In this document: positions 27,824 through 36,637 of the stretch, piece after piece | Numbering within the stretch: the first letter of the stretch is position 1 | How the letters are laid out: each line of letters begins with the position of its first letter | From: Porticoccaceae bacterium | GTDB taxonomy: Bacteria > Pseudomonadota > Gammaproteobacteria > Pseudomonadales > Porticoccaceae | Assembly (NCBI GenBank): GCA_028822155.1 | Contig: JAPKEJ010000003.1 | Span: 1 to 64,000 of the forward strand | DNA length: 64,000 nucleotides | Direction of reading: 5' to 3' | Program-made: the position numbers and the translations under genes | Notes under the pieces: generated by a model | Databases searched by the model: none | Seen by the model: only the letters and a program-made list of their open reading frames with translations | Told to the model about the DNA's origin: nothing

Positions 27824-29410
27824 ATGCAATTACGTACTAAAAACCTAGCTGATTACGCCGAAGAGAAGGCGACTAATAGTCCTCATGAAGTTGCTATTTA
27901 TGTTGAGGATGGCGGGCATATTTATTTTGGATGTATATTTGAGGAGGCAATGTCACTTGCCGCTGCATTGTCTGATTTAGGTTTGAAGGCTGGTGATGTG
28001 GTGAGCTTTCAACTACCGAATTGGCGGGAAGCTGTCGCTATTGATATCGCCGCCGTTTGGCTGGGGCTGGTGGTAAATCCAGTGATACCTATATATCGAG
28101 ATCGCGAGGTAGTTTTCATTCTTGCTGATAGCCGCTCTCGCTGCTTATTTATCCCCGGTATTTATCGCGGCTATAATTTCTCAGAGATGATTGAGCGCTT
28201 ATCGCCTCAACTACCAGACTTGCAACATGTGGTTTCTGTGCGGCACAAGAATTCAATAGACGGTGTATTAAAGTATGAGGATCTTACTCGACAGCGAGGC
28301 GGGCCCGCACCAGATAAGCAGCCTACAGATATGGATGCAGTTAAAGTCATAATGTACACCTCTGGTACCACAGGTCGTGCGAAAGCAGTAAGACATTCTC
28401 ATCAGTCCCTAGCATGCGCTATAGATAATGGAGTGGAGGCTTGGGGTCTTGGTGCTGAAGATGTCATGTTGATGCCTTCACCTGTTACGCATATTACCGG
28501 TTTTGCTAATGGCATCGAGCAAGCTTTTATCAGCGACTGTAAAACGGCATTTATGGAGCGTTGGGACGTCGATAAAGCTGTAGCCTATATTGACAAGGTT
28601 GGGGCAACAGGCTGTGTCAGCGCAACGCCATTTTTGCAGGAATTGGTTGATAAAGCTAAGCGGGATTCTCTCGATTTACCCTCCCTGAGGTTTTTTGCTT
28701 GCGGTGGTGCATCTGTGCCACCTAATCTGATCGGCGATGCTCATAGTACACTGGCAAATTGTCGTGCCTTTAGGGTCTATGGTTGCACTGAGGCGCCTTT
28801 GATCACGGTCGGCTTTATGCGTCCAGAAGAGGCATCCCTCGCGGCAATGACAGATGGGCGTATTAATAACTGGGATGTGATTATTGCTGACGATGAGGGC
28901 GATCCATTAGCTCAGGGAAGTGACGGAGAGATCCTGGTCAAGGGTCCTGCGATGATGATGGGCTATGGCGAAGAAGAACAGACCCGCCAATCGATTGACG
29001 AGCGCGGTTACTTTTATACCGGTGATATTGGCCATATAACCCCTGAGGGTGCCATTGTGATCACTGACCGTAAAAAGGACATCATTATTCGAGGCGGCGA
29101 GAACATTTCTGCCCGTGAAATAGAAGATATTCTCCACCAGCATGCAATAATCGTTGAGGCAGCAGTGGTGGCAATGCCTCATGAGCGGCTAGGTGAAGGT
29201 GTTTGTGTTTTTCTGGTGACCAGGGATACTGTGCAACTCAGTTTGTCTGAACTTCAGGCGTTTTTACTGCAAAGCGGCTTAGCCAAACAGAAATGGCCTC
29301 AACGTATTGAGTATAGTCGCACGCTGGAGAAAACCGCTTCGGGCAAGGTCCGCAAGGACATTCTCAGAAAGAAAGTTAAGACGCTAATGTCAGTCGGCAT
29401 AATGACCTAA
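27824..29410 (+). CDS. AMP-forming acyl-CoA ligase
   Basis: A 528-residue acyl-CoA synthetase. Key elements are the P-loop 'YTSGTTGRAKAVRHSH', 'YGCTEAPLITVG', 'YTGDIGHITPEGAIVITDRKKDIIIRGG' split over the hinge, and the C-terminal Lys of 'EKTASGKVRKDILRKK'. The sequence style is that of cyclohexanecarboxylate-, bile-acid- or medium-chain-type ligases, not of MatB; the exact acid is not readable. It activates a carboxylic acid as CoA thioester using ATP. Placed after the receptor region and before Rieske gene B and the acyl-CoA dehydrogenases, it probably primes the substrate for beta-oxidation-like steps. Confidence 0.88.
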   Translation: MQLRTKNLADYAEEKATNSPHEVAIYVEDGGHIYFGCIFEEAMSLAAALSDLGLKAGDVVSFQLPNWREAVAIDIAAVWLGLVVNPVIPIYRDREVVFILADSRSRCLFIPGIYRGYNFSEMIERLSPQLPDLQHVVSVRHKNSIDGVLKYEDLTRQRGGPAPDKQPTDMDAVKVIMYTSGTTGRAKAVRHSHQSLACAIDNGVEAWGLGAEDVMLMPSPVTHITGFANGIEQAFISDCKTAFMERWDVDKAVAYIDKVGATGCVSATPFLQELVDKAKRDSLDLPSLRFFACGGASVPPNLIGDAHSTLANCRAFRVYGCTEAPLITVGFMRPEEASLAAMTDGRINNWDVIIADDEGDPLAQGSDGEILVKGPAMMMGYGEEEQTRQSIDERGYFYTGDIGHITPEGAIVITDRKKDIIIRGGENISAREIEDILHQHAIIVEAAVVAMPHERLGEGVCVFLVTRDTVQLSLSELQAFLLQSGLAKQKWPQRIEYSRTLEKTASGKVRKDILRKKVKTLMSVGIMT

Positions 29411-29590
29411 AAGCTACTATGCTTGTTTCACTTTGGCTGATGTCGAACTTACTAAAGACAGGCTATGGTCAATCGCGTCTTTGTTAACTATTTTGCGCGA
29501 CTTTTCGTTACGTTTTTTTAAGTGCCATCTAGGCTACCTTTATCAGCAGTGACTTGCGTGAACAGGTCTGTTGAACCAGGGATGATAAGC

Positions 29591-29602
29591 TCAAGTACTT
29601 GA
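29591..29602. promoter_or_regulatory. Perfect 12-bp palindrome before Rieske gene B
   Basis: TCAAGTACTTGA is a perfect palindrome in the 239-bp gap, 48 bp upstream of the Rieske start. It may be a binding site of an unidentified regulator; no second copy was noticed in the window. Confidence 0.25.
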
Positions 29603-29649
29603 TAATGATTTTAGTTAATTAGATAGCCAATAATAAGGATCACAAAAAG

Positions 29650-31110
29650 ATGGCTGACATTGAACGAGATTTTCTTGGAAGGCACGTAGACAGCAATGCA
29701 AAGTATAAGGCTCCCCCGTTTGTACCAAGATTAAAAAATGTAGATCTAGGTGTTGAGCGGATAAAAGGCGAGCGTTATTTTTCGCCTGCCTTTATGCAGC
29801 AAGAATGGGAAAAGGTTTGGACAAAAACCTGGCAGTTAGTTAACCGTGCTGATGTGTTAGATGAGTCCGGAGCTTTTTATACTCATGAGCTGGGCAAGGA
29901 ATCGTTTATATTTGTCCGTGGAAATGATGATGTAATTCGTGGCTTTTATAATGTCTGCCGGCATCGTGGCAACAAGCTATGTCAGGTAAAAGAAGGATTT
30001 CTCGAGGCTTTTTCCTGCCCCTACCATGGCTGGCAGTGGAACATAGATGGTAGCCTTAAAAAGGTTGCTGATCCAGAATTTTTCCGCCAGTTTGACAATG
30101 GAATACCCTCTGAAGAACTAGGTCTAGTTCCCGTTCAGGTCGCTCAATGGGAAGGGCTACTCTGGTTTAATATGGACCTTGAGGCTTGCTCACTAAAAGA
30201 ATATCTAGGTGATCTTGGTGAGCATCTTGAGGGCTATGAGTTTGAGAAATATACACTCATAGATTTGCAGACCTTTGAATGGAATGGCAACTGGAAGCAT
30301 GCCTGGGATGCCTTTAATGAGAGTTATCATTTCGCTGCGCTGCACCCAAATATGGTAGAGATTAGTGAGGGGCATGATATTCCCATTGAGCTCTATGGAG
30401 TACATTCTAGGATGCTTAATTACAACCGTACTGTAAGTGAAGTGCTTGAAGAACGAGAAAATTGGACCGACTTGCGTCGTCGCTTTATGCTCAGCGCTGA
30501 AATGAAAGGCACATCGCCCGACCCTGATGCCGCACAATCTGCAGTGCCAGAAAAGAGCGGTAAACCGATATCAGCTAAGGATATACATCTGCATGAGATT
30601 GAGTATCGCAGGTCAATTCAAGATGAAACCAGCCTGCCTTACAAAAATCTCAATGATGAACAGTTAGTTCATCAATATCATTATAGTTTTTTCCCCAATA
30701 CGACGTTTACACAATCTGCGGATGGCGGAGCAATTTTCCGTTATCGACCGCATCCAATAGATCCAAATAAGTGTTTTTGGGATTTATTTATTGTCGGGTG
30801 TTTGCCCGAGGGAACGCCAATTCCCGAACGTCCCGAGCATAAGACACATCGGTATGAAGAGGGCATTGATTATGTGAAAATATTGGAAGGTACGTTCGAT
30901 CCGGCTTTCGCTGAAGTTATTGGTGAGGATGCTTCTAATATGCCAACCCTGCAGGCCGGCTGCCAGTCAGATAGTTTTGACGGGGGTATTTTAGGTGATC
31001 AAGAAATCCGCCTTAGGCACTTTCATAAAATGTTGGATGAGTTTATTAGTGGCACTATGACAACTCAATCTCTACCGTCACAGGACGCCTATTTAAAGAA
31101 GATTGATTAA
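29650..31110 (+). CDS. Rieske non-heme iron oxygenase alpha subunit (B)
   Basis: A 486-residue Rieske oxygenase subunit. The cluster ligands are Cys103, His105, Cys123 and His126 ('CRHRG', 'CPYH'); iron ligands are His227 and His232 ('NESYHFAALH') with the bridging Asp220. A family-typical 'YHYSFFPNTTFTQS' follows around residue 340. It is longer than oxygenase C and close in layout to A. It should hydroxylate or demethylate a hydrophobic substrate with electrons from a ferredoxin encoded elsewhere. A truncated ThuA-like reading frame follows 13 bp downstream, mirroring the intact Rieske C-ThuA gene pair at 36.6-38.6 kb. Confidence 0.93.
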   Translation: MADIERDFLGRHVDSNAKYKAPPFVPRLKNVDLGVERIKGERYFSPAFMQQEWEKVWTKTWQLVNRADVLDESGAFYTHELGKESFIFVRGNDDVIRGFYNVCRHRGNKLCQVKEGFLEAFSCPYHGWQWNIDGSLKKVADPEFFRQFDNGIPSEELGLVPVQVAQWEGLLWFNMDLEACSLKEYLGDLGEHLEGYEFEKYTLIDLQTFEWNGNWKHAWDAFNESYHFAALHPNMVEISEGHDIPIELYGVHSRMLNYNRTVSEVLEERENWTDLRRRFMLSAEMKGTSPDPDAAQSAVPEKSGKPISAKDIHLHEIEYRRSIQDETSLPYKNLNDEQLVHQYHYSFFPNTTFTQSADGGAIFRYRPHPIDPNKCFWDLFIVGCLPEGTPIPERPEHKTHRYEEGIDYVKILEGTFDPAFAEVIGEDASNMPTLQAGCQSDSFDGGILGDQEIRLRHFHKMLDEFISGTMTTQSLPSQDAYLKKID

Positions 31111-31123
31111 GGAAATTTTCCTG

Positions 31124-31288
31124 ATGACTCACGTTAGTAACGAAGCAAGGGTAGATGGTTACCTTGTTTTCAATGCAAAGTACCATGACGCCAACTTCTC
31201 TCGACTCGAGCTACTTAATTTGCTGGGCGAGCAGGAAAATGCCTACGGCACATTGCGCGGGCTTAGAGCCAGTCAATCATTTAAGTAG
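31124..31288 (+). pseudogene. Truncated ThuA-like protein (N-terminal relic)
   Basis: A 54-codon frame whose residues about 13-36 ('LVFNAKYHDANFSRLELLNL' and neighbours) align with the N-terminus of the intact ThuA-domain protein at 36638 ('LLIAGGVWHDIDYARLELLK'): the HD and RLELL residues match. The rest of the ~260-residue domain is missing and does not continue in another frame downstream. It therefore looks like the stump of a deleted gene that once followed Rieske gene B. Whether the short peptide is still made is unknown. Confidence 0.6.
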
Positions 31289-31294
31289 ATGTCA

Positions 31295-31341
31295 TTGCAT
31301 TACCCCTTCGATAAACATAAAATAAAAACAAGTGTGTTTGT
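31295..31341 (+). promoter_or_regulatory. Promoter with adjoining operator-like repeat (ACAD pair 1)
   Basis: TTGCAT (31295-31300), 17 bp, then TAAAAT (31318-31323) form a plausible sigma-70 promoter. Directly after it lies AAAAAC-AAGTGT-GTTTGT (31324-31341), matching the ACAAAC-N6-GTTTGT motif at 11 of 12 positions and covering the expected transcription start, 28 bp before the ATG of the dehydrogenase gene. A repressor there would block transcription; this is inference. Confidence 0.45.
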
Positions 31342-31368
31342 TTAATGTTTTTTCCTCAGAGATAATTT

Positions 31369-32556
31369 ATGGATGACAGCGTTTTTCGCAATGAAGTTCA
31401 GGCTTTCTTGACTGAGTCTCTGACTCCAGAAATGAAGCAAGCCGGTGAGCTTATGACGAGTGTTTTTGCCGATTTCGATGTGGCGATGGACTGGCACAAA
31501 GTTTTGTATCATAAAGGCTGGATCGCCCCAGACTGGCCTCAGGAATACGGCGGTACTGGTTGGACCCTAAATCAGCGTTATATCTTTCAAGAAGAGTGCA
31601 AATTGGCCAACGCACCTGCAGTGTTTGCCTTAGGGCTTCAGATGCTTGGTCCAATGCTGATTCATTACGGCACCCAAGAACAAAAAGATTTTTACTTGCC
31701 AAGAATACTTTCTGGCGAAGACAGCTGGTGCCAGGGTTATTCTGAACCGGGTGCAGGGTCTGATTTAGCGTCATTAATTACCGCCGCGGTGCGCGATGGT
31801 AATGATTATATTATCAATGGTTCTAAGATTTGGACCAGTTATGCTCAGCATTCTAATAAAATTTTCTGTCTTGTCAGAACCTCTAAAGAGGGTCGGCCGC
31901 AAGCAGGTATTAGTTTTATTCTTGTTGACATGGACTCGACGGGTTTGTCAGTGGAGCCGATTGTTGGACTGGACGGAACTGTCGAGCAATGTCAGGTATT
32001 TTTTGATGATGTGCGAGTCCCCGCAGTCAATCTTGTTGGAGTGGAAAATCAGGGTTGGGACGTCGCTAAGTATTTACTTGAATTCGAACGCGGTGGCCAT
32101 AACTACGCCATCGACCATAAAAAACAGATGGCTAAAATCAACCGTCAAGCAAATTCTCAATATTCTTCGGGTAATACTTTGTGGAAGGATAATAAGGTTT
32201 TCGCTGCTAAATTCGCGGATGTTGCTGTAGATGCGCTGGCCTTAGAGTTTACCGAGTTACGCGTGAAAGGTGCCTTTGAGGCGGGTGGAAATGCCGGTGC
32301 GCTGTCTTCGCTGACTAAAGTGATGGGTACCGAAATTGGCCAGCGCTTTAACGAGTTAAGCCTAGAGATGATGGGCGAGCATGCCTTTGTTCAGCAGCTT
32401 GATGCGCTGCTTCCTGGCTGTGAAGTCGAGCCAATTGGCCCAAGTTGTGGTCTGACCACCATGGCTGAATATATAAATAATCGCGCGGCGACAATTTACG
32501 GTGGCTCGGCTGAGATTCAGCGAGATATTATCGCTAAGCGCGTTCTGCATTTATAA
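31369..32556 (+). CDS. Acyl-CoA dehydrogenase (pair 1, GGSAEI-type subunit)
   Basis: A 395-residue acyl-CoA dehydrogenase. Landmarks are 'DWPQEYGGTGWTLNQRYIF', the FAD/substrate loop 'CQGYSEPGAGSDLASL', 'INGSKIWTSYAQHSNKIFCLVRT' split over the middle domain, and the C-terminal 'IYGGSAEIQRDIIAKRVL'. The Glu found before G-T in short-chain enzymes is Gly here, as in FadE-type enzymes of steroid and branched-chain catabolism. It is followed 27 bp later by a second dehydrogenase of the other subunit type, suggesting a heteromeric enzyme. Confidence 0.9.
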   Translation: MDDSVFRNEVQAFLTESLTPEMKQAGELMTSVFADFDVAMDWHKVLYHKGWIAPDWPQEYGGTGWTLNQRYIFQEECKLANAPAVFALGLQMLGPMLIHYGTQEQKDFYLPRILSGEDSWCQGYSEPGAGSDLASLITAAVRDGNDYIINGSKIWTSYAQHSNKIFCLVRTSKEGRPQAGISFILVDMDSTGLSVEPIVGLDGTVEQCQVFFDDVRVPAVNLVGVENQGWDVAKYLLEFERGGHNYAIDHKKQMAKINRQANSQYSSGNTLWKDNKVFAAKFADVAVDALALEFTELRVKGAFEAGGNAGALSSLTKVMGTEIGQRFNELSLEMMGEHAFVQQLDALLPGCEVEPIGPSCGLTTMAEYINNRAATIYGGSAEIQRDIIAKRVLHL

Positions 32557-32583
32557 CCAATACATTTGTAGGGAAGAAGTTTA

Positions 32584-33720
32584 ATGTTTATTGAGTACAG
32601 CGAAGAACAATCCATGTTGCGCGATAGCGCAGATAGGTATCTTCGTGACAATTACAGTTTCGAGAGCCGCCAAGCCGCCATTAAAGAGGTGCGCGGATTT
32701 AGTGCAGATCACTGGCAGACATTTGCCGACTTAGGTTGGCTAGCGATGACCTTTCCTGAAGAGTATGGTGGTTTTGGTGGCGGTGCTCTTGAGACCATGA
32801 TTCTGTGCGAGCAATTTGGCAAGTATCTAGTGCGTGAGCCATATCTTGAGTCGGTTGTTCTAGTCGGTGGTCTGATTGAAGCTGGTGCTGATCGAGCACT
32901 AAAAGAAAAATATCTGTCGGGCCTAATTGCTGGTGAGTTGCAGGGTGCACTAGCCTACCTGGAAGAGGGTAGTGTCGCTGATCCAACGCGTGTGCAAGCA
33001 ACAGCAGAGCACAGTAATAATGGCTTTGCGATCAGCGGCAAAAAAACCGTTGTACTGAACGGCCCTGAAGCGGATTTCTTTGTTGTCTCGGCACGTGTTG
33101 GTGGTAAGAAAGAAAGCGCTCGAGACGGTATTAGCTTATTTGTCATTCGTAAAGATGCTCCCGGGCTGAGCTGCAACAATTACATAACTTACGATGGTCG
33201 TTCGGCCTGTGAATTGCAACTGCATAAGGTCGCAGTTGATAAAGAGTCACTAGTGGGTGATTTGGGTAATGCTGCTGCTATCGCTGGGCCAGTTTTTTCT
33301 CATGGCATCGTTGCTGTCTGTGCAGAAGCTTTAGGTGCTATGGATGCTCTTCTGGCTGCCACGATTGACTATACTAAACAGCGCAAGCAATTTGGTCAGT
33401 CGATTTCTGCGTTCCAGGTGCTTCGCCACCGCATGGTGGACATGTATATGGAGATTGAATTAACTCGGTCACTGCTGATGGCAACAGCGTGGAAATTAGA
33501 TAATGCGGCGCCAGATGCAGATCAATGTGTCGCCGCTCTAAAGGCAAAGATGGGTAAGGCGGGTCGCTATGTCTCGCACAATGCGATGCAGCTCCACGGT
33601 GGTATAGGCACAACCGATGAATTTAGCGTCGGTCATTATTTTAAACGTTTGGCGGCAATAGGTGTCATGTTTGGGTCCAGAGACTCTCATCTGTCACGTT
33701 ATTCTAAACTCTCGGTTTAA
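32584..33720 (+). CDS. Acyl-CoA dehydrogenase (pair 1, partner subunit)
   Basis: A 378-residue acyl-CoA dehydrogenase homologue with 'MTFPEEYGGFGGGALETMILCEQFGKYL' split over the N-terminal helices, 'TKQRKQFGQSISAFQVLRHRMVDMY' in the C-terminal helical domain and the FAD-binding 'AMQLHGGIGTTDEFSVGHYFKRL'. Its C-terminus lacks the G-G-S/T-x-E-I block of its partner. Such a division between neighbours is typical of the alpha2beta2 heteromers known from cholesterol side-chain degradation in actinobacteria; the same enzyme form here is inferred from sequence and order. Confidence 0.88.
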   Translation: MFIEYSEEQSMLRDSADRYLRDNYSFESRQAAIKEVRGFSADHWQTFADLGWLAMTFPEEYGGFGGGALETMILCEQFGKYLVREPYLESVVLVGGLIEAGADRALKEKYLSGLIAGELQGALAYLEEGSVADPTRVQATAEHSNNGFAISGKKTVVLNGPEADFFVVSARVGGKKESARDGISLFVIRKDAPGLSCNNYITYDGRSACELQLHKVAVDKESLVGDLGNAAAIAGPVFSHGIVAVCAEALGAMDALLAATIDYTKQRKQFGQSISAFQVLRHRMVDMYMEIELTRSLLMATAWKLDNAAPDADQCVAALKAKMGKAGRYVSHNAMQLHGGIGTTDEFSVGHYFKRLAAIGVMFGSRDSHLSRYSKLSV

Positions 33721-33767
33721 AACTAAGAGTTGGCGTCATTATATTCGACTAATAAGGAACGATTACT

Positions 33768-34529
33768 ATGGATCTTCAATTAAAAAACAAAACGGTTCTG
33801 ATTACAGGATCATCGAAAGGGATTGGTTTTGCGCTGGCAAAAACATTAGCGGCCGAGGGCTGCAACATAGGTATCTGTGCGCGCAATGCTGAGGAGGTAA
33901 ACGCTGCTGTCGAGGCCGTTCGGGCTTTGGGTGTGAAGGCGCATGGTCAAGTGGTGGATGTGACGGACTCTATATCACTGGAAGGCTGGATTAAAGCCTG
34001 TGCCGAGACGCTCGGTGGAATCGACGGTTTTGTTGCCAATGTGAGTGCCGGCGGTGCGGACAATGAAGAATCCGGTTGGAGAAGTAACTTTGAAGCCGAT
34101 GTACTTGCTAGCTGGAAAGCAGTTAATGCCGTGAAGCCATATCTTGAAATCTCAGATTGCGGGGCTATTGTCAGCATTGGATCTACTGCGTCTCTGGAAG
34201 CATTTGCAGGCGCTGTGCCCTACGGTGCGATGAAGGCGGCACTCCTGAATTATTTTGGCAATTTGGCGCAAGAGTTGGCGCCATTGGGCATCCGTGTTAA
34301 TAGCGTTAGCCCTGGCCCCATCTTTTTTGAGGGCGGCGCTTGGGAAGACATTAAGGCAGCTATGCCCGAAATCTATGAGTCGACAGTAGCCAATATCCCA
34401 GCAGGCCGTATGGGCTCGCCCGAAGAAGTCTGTGTGCAAGTTGCGCTATTGTTAAGTCCTATTTCGGCGTACACAACTGGTACCAATATAGTTATCGATG
34501 GTGGATTCACTAAGCGAATCCAGTTTTAA
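33768..34529 (+). CDS. SDR family oxidoreductase (SDR 6)
   Basis: A 253-residue SDR with cofactor loop 'TGSSKGIG', Arg in 'GICARN' (pointing to NADP(H)), 'VANVSAGG' in place of the usual NNAG, and Tyr-x-x-x-Lys in 'PYGAMKAAL'. The Ser of 'SIGSTASL' completes the triad. C-terminal 'TNIVIDGGFTKRIQF'. It lies 47 bp behind the acyl-CoA dehydrogenase pair, so it may act on the hydrated beta-oxidation intermediate; substrate not readable. Confidence 0.87.
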   Translation: MDLQLKNKTVLITGSSKGIGFALAKTLAAEGCNIGICARNAEEVNAAVEAVRALGVKAHGQVVDVTDSISLEGWIKACAETLGGIDGFVANVSAGGADNEESGWRSNFEADVLASWKAVNAVKPYLEISDCGAIVSIGSTASLEAFAGAVPYGAMKAALLNYFGNLAQELAPLGIRVNSVSPGPIFFEGGAWEDIKAAMPEIYESTVANIPAGRMGSPEEVCVQVALLLSPISAYTTGTNIVIDGGFTKRIQF

Positions 34530-34573
34530 GGTCTTTGTTAATCAGGTGATTAACTTAATAGAAGGTAGATTCT

Positions 34574-35344
34574 GTGACAGATAATATTTTTTCCTTAAAA
34601 GGAAAGGTGGCACTAATAAGTGGTGCGTCGAGCGGTTTAGGTGAGCATATAGCTGAAATGCTTGCAGATAAAGGGGTCGCTGTGGTTTGCGCTGCACGGA
34701 GAATGGATCTGTTGCAGAATCTCGCTGATCGTATTAATGCTAAAGGCGGTAAAGCCTTAGCGGTGGCTATGGATGTGACCGAACGAAATTCAGTTAAGGC
34801 CGCCTTTGATGCTGCAGAGAAGGAATTTGGTACACCGGATATCGTTGTTTGTAACGCTGGTGCCACTGGCCGTCAGCCTTTCTTGGAAATGGAGGAGGCT
34901 AATTGGGACCATGTATTGAACGTTAATATTAAAGGTGTCTTTAACGTTGGTCAGGAAGGCGCACAGCGATTGGTCGCGGCGGATAAGCCTGGCAATATTA
35001 TTAACATATCATCTATTTGCGCTGTTTCGTCATTTAAAGGTCTTACACATTACAGCGCGTCCAAAGCAGCAGTTAACCAACTTACCCGTGTAATGGGTCA
35101 TGAATTAGCGGAGCATAATATTTGTGTTAATGCATTGGCCCCAGGGTTTCTGCATACGGATTTGGTTGCCGACTATTATGAGACGCCTCAAGGCAAGATC
35201 GATTTGGCCAACTTGCCACTTGGACGAGCGGGAGAACTATCGGAGCTTGACGGTATTATTTTGTTGCTGGCGAGTAATGCCGCGAGTTATATGAGTGGCT
35301 CGGTTGTCACAGCAGATGCAGCTCATTCTGTGAGATTGGGATAA
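34574..35344 (+). CDS. SDR family oxidoreductase (SDR 7, GTG start)
   Basis: A 256-residue SDR with cofactor loop 'SGASSGLG', Arg pair in 'CAARRMD' (NADP preference), 'CNAGATG', catalytic Ser in 'NISSICAV' and Tyr-x-x-x-Lys in 'HYSASKAAV'. The start codon is GTG, supported by GAAGG 8-12 bp upstream and the normal N-terminus. It resembles gluconate-5-dehydrogenase/FabG-like enzymes. The P450 gene follows closely, which suggests it oxidises the P450 product; this is inference. Confidence 0.87.
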   Translation: MTDNIFSLKGKVALISGASSGLGEHIAEMLADKGVAVVCAARRMDLLQNLADRINAKGGKALAVAMDVTERNSVKAAFDAAEKEFGTPDIVVCNAGATGRQPFLEMEEANWDHVLNVNIKGVFNVGQEGAQRLVAADKPGNIINISSICAVSSFKGLTHYSASKAAVNQLTRVMGHELAEHNICVNALAPGFLHTDLVADYYETPQGKIDLANLPLGRAGELSELDGIILLLASNAASYMSGSVVTADAAHSVRLG

Positions 35345-35362
35345 CCATTGGTGGAGAACGTG

Positions 35363-36562
35363 ATGAATACTGAAGTATTGCCTGATCATGTTCCAGAGTC
35401 TCTGGTAAGAGATTTTAATATCTATGGGCCTCCCGGAATCGATAACGACTTTCATGAGGCCTGGGCGACTTTATTACAAGAGGATGATTCATGTCCTCTG
35501 GTCTGGACTCAAGCAAATGAAGGACATTGGCTGCCCACACGTTCAGCCATAATTGAAGAAATCTTAACCGATTACACCAGATTCTCCAGTCGCAGTATTA
35601 TTCTTCCCAAGAGTCATAGTGCTGACCATGGCCTGTTGCCCACGACCATAGACCCCCCAGAGCATCACTTTTATCGCAAGACCTTAAATCAAAGTATGGC
35701 GCCGGCTGCAGTCAATGCTATGGGTGATGATATTCGCGGTATTGTGACGTCGCTGATTGACGAATTTGTGGAAAAAGGGCAATGTAACTTTACTCGTGAT
35801 TTTGCTGATATCTTACCCATTCGAGTATTTTTATCGATGATGGATTTGCCGGAAGATGATATCCCGCAAACCAAGTACTGGACCGACCAATTAATCAGAC
35901 CTGACGGGACTATTACGTTTGCCGATGCGCTGCAAAACTTGAAGGACTATATAGCGCCGTACGTTGATCAGCGGATGGGAAGTGACGGCACAGATATGCT
36001 CAGTCGCATGATTAATACCGAAACCAATGGCCGACGCCTGAGTCGTGATGAGGCGATTAAATTGTCCATTCAAGTGTTTATTGCAGGTGTTGATACCGTG
36101 GTTAACTTGCTGGGATTTGTCTTTCTATTCTTAGCGCGAAGTGAAAAACACCGCTTACAGATATCTCAGGGCGAGACTTCTGCCGCGCAAGCTGTTGAAG
36201 AGATCCTAAGGCGTTTTCCAATAGTGACCATAGCCAGAGAAGTGACCGAGGACATGGAATTTCATGGCGTACAACTTAAGGCTGGTGATATGGTTGCCGC
36301 ACCGACACCGCTGGCGGGTATGGACAACACCTTTACTTCTAATGCTGTGGACGTCGAGTTTGGCCGCAAGCAGGGCAAAAGCTTAACCTTTGGGCGAGGA
36401 GCACACACGTGTCCTGGCAAAAATTTAGCCCGAGTTGAGTTGCGAATTGCGATTGAAGAATGGCTTAAGCGCATTCCTGATTTTCATGTCGATGAAAGCA
36501 GTCAAGTCAGCTTTAGCAGTGGCATTGTTGGCGTGGTCAACGAGTTACAGTTACGCTGGTAG
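35363..36562 (+). CDS. Cytochrome P450, CYP101 (P450cam)-like
   Basis: A 399-residue soluble P450 monooxygenase with clear resemblance to P450cam along its full length: shared blocks include 'DPPEH', 'GQCNFTRDFAD', 'LPIRVF', 'TDQLIRPDGTITFADAL', 'VDTVVNLLGF' (I-helix Asp-Thr of the O2-activation site), 'EEILRRF' (ExxR), 'MEFHGVQLKAGD' and 'FGRGAHTCPG' (heme thiolate). The Tyr that binds camphor in P450cam aligns with His here, so the substrate differs. CYP101 enzymes hydroxylate terpenoids and norisoprenoids with electrons from a putidaredoxin-type ferredoxin; a matching ferredoxin is at 55635 but no reductase is near. ATG 35363 follows GGAG by 6 bp; the TTG at 35348 is less likely. Confidence 0.93.
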   Translation: MNTEVLPDHVPESLVRDFNIYGPPGIDNDFHEAWATLLQEDDSCPLVWTQANEGHWLPTRSAIIEEILTDYTRFSSRSIILPKSHSADHGLLPTTIDPPEHHFYRKTLNQSMAPAAVNAMGDDIRGIVTSLIDEFVEKGQCNFTRDFADILPIRVFLSMMDLPEDDIPQTKYWTDQLIRPDGTITFADALQNLKDYIAPYVDQRMGSDGTDMLSRMINTETNGRRLSRDEAIKLSIQVFIAGVDTVVNLLGFVFLFLARSEKHRLQISQGETSAAQAVEEILRRFPIVTIAREVTEDMEFHGVQLKAGDMVAAPTPLAGMDNTFTSNAVDVEFGRKQGKSLTFGRGAHTCPGKNLARVELRIAIEEWLKRIPDFHVDESSQVSFSSGIVGVVNELQLRW

Positions 36563-36577
36563 TTGATAAAAGCAACG

Positions 36578-36617
36578 ATATAAAAAAAGGGTTACTTTAG
36601 TGCCCCTTTTTTTATAT
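36578..36617. terminator. Bidirectional terminator between P450 and ThuA genes
   Basis: ATATAAAAAAAGGG and CCCCTTTTTTTATAT form a stem of about 12-14 bp with T-runs on both strands, between the two convergent genes. Confidence 0.85.
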
Positions 36618-36637
36618 TTGTACTGTCTAGATACTGA

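Noticed and set aside
29411-29649. Terminator after the CoA ligase gene (AAAGAC...GTCTTT)
   Set aside because: Only 6 bp of stem with a 17-nt loop and no following T-run.
31342-31366. A GATAAT -10 box 19 bp after the operator-like repeat, by analogy with the 55412 promoter
   Set aside because: Transcription would start inside the coding sequence of the dehydrogenase; the TTGCAT-17-TAAAAT pair upstream of the repeat fits better.
31796-32230. 144-codon open frame on the plus strand
   Set aside because: Out-of-frame shadow within the acyl-CoA dehydrogenase gene.
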